From Pseudactinotalea suaedae (lineage in GTDB: Bacteria > Actinomycetota > Actinomycetes > Actinomycetales > Beutenbergiaceae), in the NCBI RefSeq assembly GCF_009733815.1, contig NZ_WNXY01000011.1, positions 124,001-188,000 on the forward strand: a stretch of DNA of 64,000 bases, in the 5' to 3' direction. The position numbers and the translations under genes are program-made. Shown piece after piece: positions 17,366 to 24,054 of this stretch. Under the pieces are notes generated by a model. The model was not told the DNA's origin. It searched no databases and was given only the letters and a program-made list of their open reading frames with translations. Position 1 is the first letter of the stretch. Every line of letters begins with the position of its first letter.

Positions 17366-17397
17366 CCGCGCGGCGTCGGCTCAGAAGTGGCGCCGGC

Positions 17398-18096
17398 TCA
17401 GCGCCTGCTCGGGTCGGTCGCCACGGTGGCCCCGTGCTCACGGTGTCCGTCCCGGTCCTGGCGGGCGATGGTCGCCACGATCGCGGTCAGCAGGATCAGC
17501 TCGAACGCGTTCGTGACGGCGGCGCTCGGCACCGGGATCTCGACCGCGCTGCCGACGCTCATGGCCAGCGCGCCGAGCAGCAGCCAGGGCCAACGCTGCC
17601 GTCGCCACAGCCCGACACCCGCGACGACCAGCCCGGCTGCGACCACCAACGGCATCACCGGCGGGCCGCTGGAACCGGCGCTGGAGTAGCTGAGCACGCC
17701 GTGCACCTCACCGCTGCCCAGCTGGAGATCCATCAGCACCGTGACGATCTCGACGACGACGAGTCCGACGACGACCAGGGCCGCCACGGTCGCCGCGACC
17801 CGGGTGCGGGCCCACGCGACGCCGGCGCGGCGCAGCGAGTCCCACGCCCACAGCACGAGCAGCGGCGTCACGAACGCGTGGATCCAGAACCGACCGACGC
17901 TCAGCGCCTCCAGCAGCGGCCCCTCGCCGAGGAGCCGGCCGCCCGCGATGACGGCGTTGTCGTAGACCAGACCCGCCACCACCAGCAGCGGCAGGTTGGC
18001 CGAGCGCGGCCACCCGGACCGGGACGCGAGCGTGAGAACCCACACCAGCAGCACGAGGTAGGCGACGGCGTAGGCGCCGAACAGCACGGTGTCCAT
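17398..18096 (-). CDS. Uncharacterised six- to seven-pass membrane protein
   Basis: This 232-residue protein has hydrophobic segments at about residues 5-25, 33-50, 66-85, 100-122, 140-160, 165-185 and 190-210, and a charged tail RQDRDGHREHG. The first segment is FGAYAVAYLVLLVWVLTLA. I do not recognise a family. The ATG (MDTVLFG) is preceded by CGAGGG. The gene end faces the SulP gene (32 bases apart), and its start is divergent from the uracil permease. Confidence 0.75.
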   Translation of the reverse strand: MDTVLFGAYAVAYLVLLVWVLTLASRSGWPRSANLPLLVVAGLVYDNAVIAGGRLLGEGPLLEALSVGRFWIHAFVTPLLVLWAWDSLRRAGVAWARTRVAATVAALVVVGLVVVEIVTVLMDLQLGSGEVHGVLSYSSAGSSGPPVMPLVVAAGLVVAGVGLWRRQRWPWLLLGALAMSVGSAVEIPVPSAAVTNAFELILLTAIVATIARQDRDGHREHGATVATDPSRR

Positions 18097-18230
18097 CCCT
18101 CGACCCTGCCCGATGTCCCGCCACCGGGCCAGCACTGTGAGGCGTGCCGTGCGTCGCAGCGCGTCCGTGCACGGCGGCAGCACTAGGGTCGGTCACCGCC
18201 CGAGTCCAGCATCGCCTGCGGAGGAACCCC

Positions 18231-19580
18231 TTGTCGATCTTCACCTGGCGTCGCCACGGCGACGGCCGCACCATCGCGCCCGGAGCCGTCGTGGCGCCCG
18301 ACGAACGCCTCGCCTGGCCTCGGACCATCGGCATCGGCATGCAGCACGTGGTCGCCATGTTCGGCTCCACGTTCCTCGTCCCGCTGCTGACCGGGCTGCC
18401 GCCCGCGACCACGTTGTTCTTCTCCGCGATCGGCACCGTGGCGTTCCTGCTGATCACCAAGAACCGGCTGCCCAGCTATCTGGGCTCCAGCTTCGCGTTC
18501 ATCGCCCCGATCGGGGCCGCGGCCGGCAGCCACGGCATGTCGAGCGCGCTGGGCGGCGTGGTCGTCACGGGTGCACTGCTGGCGTTGGTCGGTCTGGTGG
18601 TCCATCTCGCGGGCACCCGGTGGATCGACGTCGTGATGCCGCCGGTGGTGACCGGCACGATCGTCGCGCTGATCGGTTTCAACCTCGCGCCCGCCGCCTG
18701 GGGCACGTGCGACCAGGAGGTCGTCGACGGCGAGATCGTCCAGATCTGCGAGAGCGGCGTGCGCGCCGCACCCATCACGGCGATCGTGACGATCCTCGCG
18801 ATCATCCTGGTGACCGTGCTGTTCCGCGGCATCCTCGGCCGGCTGTCGATCCTCGCGGGGGTGATCATCGGCTACGTGGTCGCCACCGCGCGGGGCGAGG
18901 TCGACTTCACCGACGTGGGCCAGGCGGCCTGGGTCGGCCTGCCGCAGTTCACCACGCCGACCTTCACGCCGGCCGTGCTGGGGCTGTTCGTCCCGGTGGT
19001 GCTCGTGCTGGTCGCCGAGAACGTGGGCCACGTGAAGTCCGTGGCCGCGATGACCGGCCAGAACTTCGACGGCGTGACCGGCCGCGCCCTCTTCGCCGAC
19101 GGCGTCGCCACCGTTCTCGCCGGGTCCGGCGGCGGCTCCGGCACCACCACCTACGCCGAGAACATCGGCGTCATGGGCGCCACCCGCGTGTACTCCACGG
19201 CCGCCTACTGGGTCGCCGCGGCCACGGCGCTGGCGCTGAGCCTGTCACCGAAGTTCGGGCAGCTGATCGCGACGATCCCCGCCGGTGTCCTCGGCGGAGC
19301 CGCGACGGTGCTCTACGGCATGGTCGGTGTGCTCGGTGCCCGCATCTGGGTGCAGAACAAGGTCAGCTTCGCCGACCCGATCAACCTCATGACGGCGGCG
19401 ATCGCCCTCATCGTGGGCATCGCCAACTACACGTGGTCGGCCGGAGCGATGACGTTCGAGGGCATCGCCCTCGGCACCGTCGCCGCCATCGGCGTGTACC
19501 ACCTGATGCACGGCATCGCCCGGCTGCGCGGGACCGCCGGCCGGGAGCCTGCCGACACCGTCGACGCCCCGACCCCCTGA
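18231..19580 (+). CDS. Uracil/xanthine permease (NCS2 family)
   Basis: The 449-residue protein matches the UraA branch of NCS2: RTIGIGMQHVVAMFGSTFLV in segment 1, LGSSFAFIAPI in segment 3, the substrate-site segment VAENVGHVKSVAAMTGQNFD in segment 8, and AENIGVMGATRVYS in segment 10. Uracil import by proton symport is the expected function. The TTG start was chosen because GGAGGA lies seven bases before it; the in-frame ATG upstream has no such site and would add 29 basic residues. Its stop codon is inside the first unit of an 18-base tandem repeat. Confidence 0.94.
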   Translation: MSIFTWRRHGDGRTIAPGAVVAPDERLAWPRTIGIGMQHVVAMFGSTFLVPLLTGLPPATTLFFSAIGTVAFLLITKNRLPSYLGSSFAFIAPIGAAAGSHGMSSALGGVVVTGALLALVGLVVHLAGTRWIDVVMPPVVTGTIVALIGFNLAPAAWGTCDQEVVDGEIVQICESGVRAAPITAIVTILAIILVTVLFRGILGRLSILAGVIIGYVVATARGEVDFTDVGQAAWVGLPQFTTPTFTPAVLGLFVPVVLVLVAENVGHVKSVAAMTGQNFDGVTGRALFADGVATVLAGSGGGSGTTTYAENIGVMGATRVYSTAAYWVAAATALALSLSPKFGQLIATIPAGVLGGAATVLYGMVGVLGARIWVQNKVSFADPINLMTAAIALIVGIANYTWSAGAMTFEGIALGTVAAIGVYHLMHGIARLRGTAGREPADTVDAPTP

Positions 19581-19652
19581 CCCGCGCCGCCCACCTGACC
19601 CGCGCCGCCCACCTGACCCGCGCCGCCGACCTGACCCGCGGCGCCCACCTGA
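19577..19652 (+). repeat. 18-base minisatellite, four copies, starting at a stop codon
   Basis: Unit CTGACCCGCGCCGCCCAC occurs at 19577, 19595, 19613 and 19631, with single-base changes in copies three and four, and a fifth CTGACC begins at 19649. The TGA in the first unit is the uracil permease stop codon, so every copy brings its own in-frame TGA equivalent. The next 127 bases to 19780 hold no gene. Confidence 0.95.
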
Positions 19653-19779
19653 CCTGACCCACCGCCTGTCCACCCGGTCACCACCGACCTGCGGAAAGCG
19701 CTATGGGGTGGTTGCGGTCCACGTGGCGGACCCAGACGACCCCAGAACCGCGACCCGGCCCGCGCTGGGGCGGGTGCTG

Positions 19780-20190
19780 CTAGGCCGAGAGCCGGAAGAT
19801 CGGGAAGGCCCGACCCTCGGCGGTCTTCTCGTACTCCGCGAAGCCCGGCGACCGCTGCTTGAAGCGCTCCCACATCGCGTCGCGCTCGTTCCCGGTGACC
19901 TCCTCGACCGTGGCGCGCACGGTCCTGACGGGATCTCCGGGAACCTCGATGTCCACCTGCTCGGCGCGGCGAAGCCCGAAGACCCACGCGGGGTCGCGGG
20001 GAGAGCCGCCAGAGGAGCCGACGACGTACCAGGCGTCGTCGTCCTGGATCGATGCCAGCGGGGCGACCCGGATGGTGTCGCCCTTCTTCGGCACGTGCAC
20101 GAGCACCAGGCTCTTGCCGAAGGACATCGGCTCGTTGACCTCGCCGCCGTTCGCGCGGAAGGTGTCGATGATCTGCTGGTTGAAGTCCAT
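19780..20190 (-). CDS. Deazaflavin (F420)-dependent nitroreductase-family protein
   Basis: The 136-residue protein has the split-barrel layout of the DDN family: MDFNQQIIDTFRANGGEV, then LVLVHVPKKGDTIRVAPL, then DDAWYVVGSSGG and AEYEKTAEGRAFPIFRLS at the end. Family members bind coenzyme F420 and reduce quinones, nitro compounds or other acceptors; Mycobacterium tuberculosis Ddn is the known example. The ATG at 20190 was chosen over upstream in-frame codons because family homology begins there. No strong ribosome-binding site precedes it. It is divergent from the MarR-type regulator across the operator at 20260, so it may be part of that regulon. Confidence 0.88.
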   Translation of the reverse strand: MDFNQQIIDTFRANGGEVNEPMSFGKSLVLVHVPKKGDTIRVAPLASIQDDDAWYVVGSSGGSPRDPAWVFGLRRAEQVDIEVPGDPVRTVRATVEEVTGNERDAMWERFKQRSPGFAEYEKTAEGRAFPIFRLSA

Positions 20191-20259
20191 GTCGCGCCAA
20201 CAGCGGGGTGGCAGCGCAACATTCCGCGTTCGTCGGGAGCGAACCGGTCTATGTAGTCG

Positions 20260-20277
20260 TTGCAGTAAATACTGCAA
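20260..20277. promoter_or_regulatory. Palindromic operator for the MarR/GbsR-type regulator
   Basis: TTGCAGTAAATACTGCAA has perfect seven-base arms around AAAT. It lies between the divergent DDN-like gene and the regulator gene. It overlaps a plausible -35 (TTGCAG at 20260) of the regulator promoter, which suits autorepression. Confidence 0.75.
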
Positions 20278-20283
20278 TCAGCG

Positions 20284-20289
20284 TAGGCT
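20284..20289 (+). promoter_or_regulatory. -10 element of a leaderless promoter
   Basis: TAGGCT ends six bases before the ATG at 20296 and lies 18 bases after TTGCAG, a possible -35 inside the operator. Transcription would start at the start codon, and no Shine-Dalgarno sequence is present. Confidence 0.6.
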
Positions 20290-20295
20290 CAGGCC

Positions 20296-20775
20296 ATGGA
20301 TCTCTCGGACAAGCTGACCGCAGCCGAATCGGCCTACGTCGACGAGGTCGCCGAGTTCTTCGTCGGTGAGGGACTGCCGCTCATCGCCGGGCGCGTGATC
20401 GGCTGGCTGCTGATCAGCGACCCCGCCGAGCAGACGCCGGCGCAGCTGACGGCGGCGCTGCAGGTGAGCCGCAGCTCGATCTCGTCGGCGATGCGGCTGC
20501 TGACCCCGAGCGGCCTGGTCGAGCGGACCCGCCGCCGTGGCGACCGCAACGAGTACTTCCGGATCGCGCCCGACGGCTGGAGCCGGATGCTGATGCGGCG
20601 CTACGCCCAGACCACGGCGTTCCGCGAGGTCACGGAGCGGGGCCTCGATCTGCTGGCCACCTCCGGCGCGGAACGGCGCGAGCGGCTGGAGCAGGTCACG
20701 GACCTGTACCGGTTCCTGGAGACCGAGCTACCCGCGCTGCTCGAGCGGTGGCGCACGCGCCAGGAGAGCAGCTGA
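20296..20775 (+). CDS. MarR/GbsR-type winged-helix regulator
   Basis: The 159-residue protein has an N-terminal helix (ESAYVDEVAEFFVGEGLPLI), a winged helix with recognition helix region QLTAALQVSRSSISSAMRLL, wing GLVERTRRRGDRNEYFRI, and a C-terminal dimerisation helix. GbsR-like proteins have this order and repress neighbouring genes. The stop and the next start share a base (TGATG), so it is co-translated with the alpha/beta hydrolase. It probably binds the palindrome at 20260 and controls itself, the hydrolase and perhaps the divergent F420-type enzyme. Confidence 0.88.
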   Translation: MDLSDKLTAAESAYVDEVAEFFVGEGLPLIAGRVIGWLLISDPAEQTPAQLTAALQVSRSSISSAMRLLTPSGLVERTRRRGDRNEYFRIAPDGWSRMLMRRYAQTTAFREVTERGLDLLATSGAERRERLEQVTDLYRFLETELPALLERWRTRQESS

Positions 20776-21638
20776 TGACCCGCCCCGAGGACATCGCCGT
20801 CACGCACGAGTGGATCGATCAGCCCGAGGGGCGGCTGCAGGTCACGCGCGCCGGCGCCGGTGGCAACCCCGTGGTGCTGCTCAGCGGAGCGGGCATCGAC
20901 AACGCCCGCCTCAGCTGGGCCCGGATGATCCCCGCGCTCGCCGCTGACCGGGCGGTCTTCGCCCTCGACTGGCCGAAGCAGGGCGGGAGCATCCCCTGGC
21001 AGGGTGTCGCCGACCACGACAGGCTGCTCCGCGCGGTTCTCACCGTGCTCGATCACTACGCCCTCGACCAGGTGGACCTGGTCGGGCTGTCACAGGGCGG
21101 GGCGCTCAGCCTCGCCACGGCGATCGCCCACCCGGACCGCGTCCGGCGACTGGTCCCGATCGCGCCTGCCGGGATCATCTCGTTCCCACCGGTGGTGCAT
21201 CAGCTGCTGTGGCTCACCGCCAAGCTGCCGCTGCTGAACCAGACGCTGCCGTCCCTGATGTTCCGCAGCCGGGCCGGCGTCGAACGGTTCGTCCGCTCTT
21301 CCCTCGTTCCTGGTCCCGTCGACGACTTCGAGCAGATCGTCGACGACGTGATGGCCGAGATCGCCCGCCGCGGCGGCAGCGGTTCGTCCGACTGGCAGAA
21401 CAGCTCGATCGGTCTCTGGAGGATGCGGGTGGATCTACGCCCGCAGCTGCACACCATCGCGTGCCCGACCCTGTTCATCCAGGGCGGCGCCGACATCGGC
21501 GTCGCACCCAGGCACACGCGGGCCGCCGCTGCCCTGGTACCCGGAGCCCGGCTCGAGATCATCGAGGGTGCCGGGCACTGGGTGAACCGACAGGAACCCG
21601 AGCGGGTGAACCGGCTCGTGGTCGACTTCCTCGCCTGA
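20775..21638 (+). CDS. Alpha/beta hydrolase
   Basis: This 287-residue protein has the core fold with an oxyanion region VVLLSGAGIDNARLSW, the nucleophile elbow GLSQGG (Ser), an Asp in IQGGADIGVAP and His in GAGHWVNRQEPE, so a complete catalytic triad is present. A helical cap spans about residues 140-200. The substrate is unknown. Translation is coupled to the regulator by the TGATG overlap. Together with the divergent DDN-like protein, the layout suggests detoxification of a ligand sensed by the regulator. Confidence 0.88.
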   Translation: MTRPEDIAVTHEWIDQPEGRLQVTRAGAGGNPVVLLSGAGIDNARLSWARMIPALAADRAVFALDWPKQGGSIPWQGVADHDRLLRAVLTVLDHYALDQVDLVGLSQGGALSLATAIAHPDRVRRLVPIAPAGIISFPPVVHQLLWLTAKLPLLNQTLPSLMFRSRAGVERFVRSSLVPGPVDDFEQIVDDVMAEIARRGGSGSSDWQNSSIGLWRMRVDLRPQLHTIACPTLFIQGGADIGVAPRHTRAAAALVPGARLEIIEGAGHWVNRQEPERVNRLVVDFLA

Positions 21639-21693
21639 CCTGCTTGCCGTCGACGGGCGAGCAGCCCCGTCGCCACTACCAACTTATAGCGCA

Positions 21694-21720
21694 CAGGGGG
21701 TCTTGCGGCAAGACCCCCTG
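21694..21720. promoter_or_regulatory. Rifamycin-associated-element-like palindrome upstream of helR
   Basis: Arms CAGGGGGTCTTG and CAAGACCCCCTG, 12 bases each, flank CGG. The core CTTGCGGCAAG between G and C runs matches the rifamycin-associated element as I recall it from Streptomyces, which precedes rifamycin-inducible resistance genes including helR. It lies 21 bases before the helR ATG. TATAGC at 21685 is a possible -10 just before it. Confidence 0.75.
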
Positions 21721-21741
21721 GCCGTCGCAGAATCTCCGACC

Positions 21742-23898
21742 ATGTCGTCGTCTCACCGCTCCGCCAGCCTTCCCACCACCACCCCGTTCGCCCTCCCGGA
21801 CCGCCTTGCCGCCAAGGCCGACCCCGCCCTGATCGCCGCCGACGAGGAGCACCTCGCGGGCGTCGCGACCAGCCTCGAGTCCCAGATCGCCGAGCTCGAG
21901 GAGCGGCTGGCCGCCGAACGCCGCGCCCCTGGCGGTGGCGGCACCGAGGCGCTCGAGCGCGACCAGCGCATCCATGCGTACACGGCCCGGCTGCGCACGT
22001 TGCGCCGGTTCGGGCTCGACCTCTGCCTGGGCCGGATCGTCACCGACGAGGGGGTGGCCACCTACATCGGTCGCGTCGGCGTGACCGACGGTGACGGCGG
22101 CAGCCTTCTCATCGACTGGCGCTCACCCGCCGCTGAGCCGTTCTTCGCCGCCACCCAGGCGCACCCGATGGGACTCGCGAGCCGGCGCCGCTACCGCTGG
22201 TCGGTGGGGCGGATAGTCGACTACTGGGACGAGGCCTTCACCGACGCCGGTGCCGCTGCCGGCGCCGCCGCGCTCGACGATCAGTCCGCCTTCATCGCCA
22301 GCCTCGGCGCCAGCCGTTCGCCCCAGATGCGGGACGTGCTCGGAACGATCGCCGCCGATCAGGACGCGATCGTGCGCGCTCCCAGCGGCGGTGCGCTCGT
22401 GGTCGACGGCGGTCCCGGCACCGGCAAGACGGTGGTGGCCCTGCACCGTGCCGCCTACCTCACCTACACCGACCCCCGGCTGGACGGCCGCGGCGGCGGC
22501 GTCCTCGTGCTCGGCCCGCACGAGCACTACGTCAGCTACACCGCCGACGTGCTGCCCAGCCTCGGTGAGGACGACGTCCGCACCGTCACGCTGCGCGACC
22601 TCATCCCTGAGGGGGCGACGGCGAAGCCCGAGGCGAGCGCCGTCGTCGCCGGCCTCAAGGCGAGCGCCGCGATGGTGACCGCGGTCGACGCCGCGGTCCG
22701 CTTCTACGAGGACCCGCCGACCGAGCGCGTCGAGGTGGAGACGCCCTGGGGCGAGGCGCTGGTGCGCAAGGGCGACTGGGCCTCGGCGTTCGACGCCGCT
22801 CGCGGCGCACCGCACAACGAGGCGCGGGAGCTGATCTGGGAGGAGCTGGTCGAGATCGTGGGCAGCCAGCTCGACGATGCCGACCCGGACCTGCTGCGGC
22901 GGACGCTGCAGCGTGACTCGGACCTGGTGGCGGCGCTCGGCGGCGCGTGGCCGCTGCTGGAGCCGGCGGACGTCATCGGCGACCTCTGGTCCGTGCCCGC
23001 CTACCTGCGGATGGCTGCGCCGTGGTTGAGCAAGGAGGAGGTGGCGGCGCTTCAGCGGAAGCGCCCGCAGGAGTGGACCACCTCCGACCTGCCGCTGCTG
23101 GACGCCGCGCGCCAGCGGCTCGGCGACCCGGGCGCGGAACGTGTGGGTCGCCGTCGTCGTGACATGGTCGCGCGGCAGCGCGAGGACATGGACCGGATCG
23201 TCGGTGACCTGATCGAGCACGACGACGGCGACCTGCAGATCATGAGCATGCTGCGCGGCGAGGACCTGCGGGAGGCGCTGGTGGACACCTCCGGCATGCC
23301 GGAGCACCGGCGGGACGCGCTCGCGGGACCGTTCGCGCACGTGATCGTCGACGAGGCGCAGGAGCTGACCGACGCGGAGTGGCAGATGGTGCTGCGGCGG
23401 TGCCCGTCGGGGAGCCTGACGATCGTCGGGGACCGGGCGCAGGCGCGGCACGGGTTCGCGGAGCCGTGGGAGGAGCGCCTGGAGCGCGTGGGCCTCCGCC
23501 GGGTCCGGGTCAGCTCGCTCGGCATCAACTACCGCACCCCGGCCGAGGTGATGAGCTATGCCGAGCCGGGCATCCGCGCCGCGCTCCCGGACGCCAACGT
23601 CCCCACCTCGATCCGCAGCACCGGTGTGCCTGTGCGCGAGGGCTCGACGGCGGAGCTCGCCTCGGTCCTGGAGGGCTGGCTCGCGGAGCACGAGGGCATC
23701 GCGTGCGTCATCGGGGCCGACGGGTTCGAGGGCTCGGAGCGGGTCCGCGCACTGACCCCGACCCTCGCGAAGGGCCTCGAGTTCGACCTCGTGGTGCTGG
23801 TCGACCCCGCCGCGCTCGGAGGCGGCATCGAAGGCGCCGTGGACCGGTACGTCTCGATGACCCGGGCCACGCAGGAGCTGGTCGTCCTCACCGCGTAG
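21742..23898 (+). CDS. helR: HelR/HelD-type RNA polymerase-recycling ATPase (rifamycin tolerance)
   Basis: This 718-residue superfamily-1 helicase-like protein begins with a charged coiled-coil arm (residues ~30-65, LESQIAELEERLAAERR), as in HelD proteins whose arm enters the RNA polymerase secondary channel. Walker A is GGPGTGKT (223-230), motif II is VDEAQE near 535, and GDRAQARHG and FDLVVLVDP follow. Other UvrD motifs are present but the long DNA-translocation insertions are not. HelD-like proteins free stalled RNA polymerase, and the actinobacterial HelR branch displaces rifamycins. The palindrome 21 bases upstream supports the HelR assignment. A very strong hairpin follows the stop. Confidence 0.88.
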   Translation: MSSSHRSASLPTTTPFALPDRLAAKADPALIAADEEHLAGVATSLESQIAELEERLAAERRAPGGGGTEALERDQRIHAYTARLRTLRRFGLDLCLGRIVTDEGVATYIGRVGVTDGDGGSLLIDWRSPAAEPFFAATQAHPMGLASRRRYRWSVGRIVDYWDEAFTDAGAAAGAAALDDQSAFIASLGASRSPQMRDVLGTIAADQDAIVRAPSGGALVVDGGPGTGKTVVALHRAAYLTYTDPRLDGRGGGVLVLGPHEHYVSYTADVLPSLGEDDVRTVTLRDLIPEGATAKPEASAVVAGLKASAAMVTAVDAAVRFYEDPPTERVEVETPWGEALVRKGDWASAFDAARGAPHNEARELIWEELVEIVGSQLDDADPDLLRRTLQRDSDLVAALGGAWPLLEPADVIGDLWSVPAYLRMAAPWLSKEEVAALQRKRPQEWTTSDLPLLDAARQRLGDPGAERVGRRRRDMVARQREDMDRIVGDLIEHDDGDLQIMSMLRGEDLREALVDTSGMPEHRRDALAGPFAHVIVDEAQELTDAEWQMVLRRCPSGSLTIVGDRAQARHGFAEPWEERLERVGLRRVRVSSLGINYRTPAEVMSYAEPGIRAALPDANVPTSIRSTGVPVREGSTAELASVLEGWLAEHEGIACVIGADGFEGSERVRALTPTLAKGLEFDLVVLVDPAALGGGIEGAVDRYVSMTRATQELVVLTA

Positions 23899-23906
23899 CG
23901 CGCGGG

Positions 23907-23957
23907 GCTTGTGATGCGGATCCGATGCACCTGGTGCGTCGGATCCGCATCACAAGC
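23907..23957 (+). terminator. Long hairpin after helR
   Basis: Perfect 19-base arms (GCTTGTGATGCGGATCCGA and complement) continue into GCAC/GTGC with a CTG loop, so nearly all 51 bases pair. It starts eight bases past the helR stop codon. No T-tract follows. It may be a strong terminator or a mobile repeat of the REP kind. Confidence 0.75.
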
Positions 23958-24054
23958 AACCGATGGCCGTGGCTTGACCTCGCTCGCTCGCGCCTCGGAG
24001 GATGCCGGTGACAGAGCCGCCTCCGGGCCGGCGTCCCGCTGCGGACAGGACGAC

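Noticed and set aside
17366-17397. Terminator between SulP and the convergent membrane protein
   Set aside because: GCCGGC copies flank the gap but the intervening sequence does not form a continuous stem.
18089-19657. 522-codon frame overlapping the uracil permease and ending in LTRAAH repeats
   Set aside because: Out of frame with the NCS2 protein and Arg-rich; the repeats are DNA-level. Not taken as a gene.
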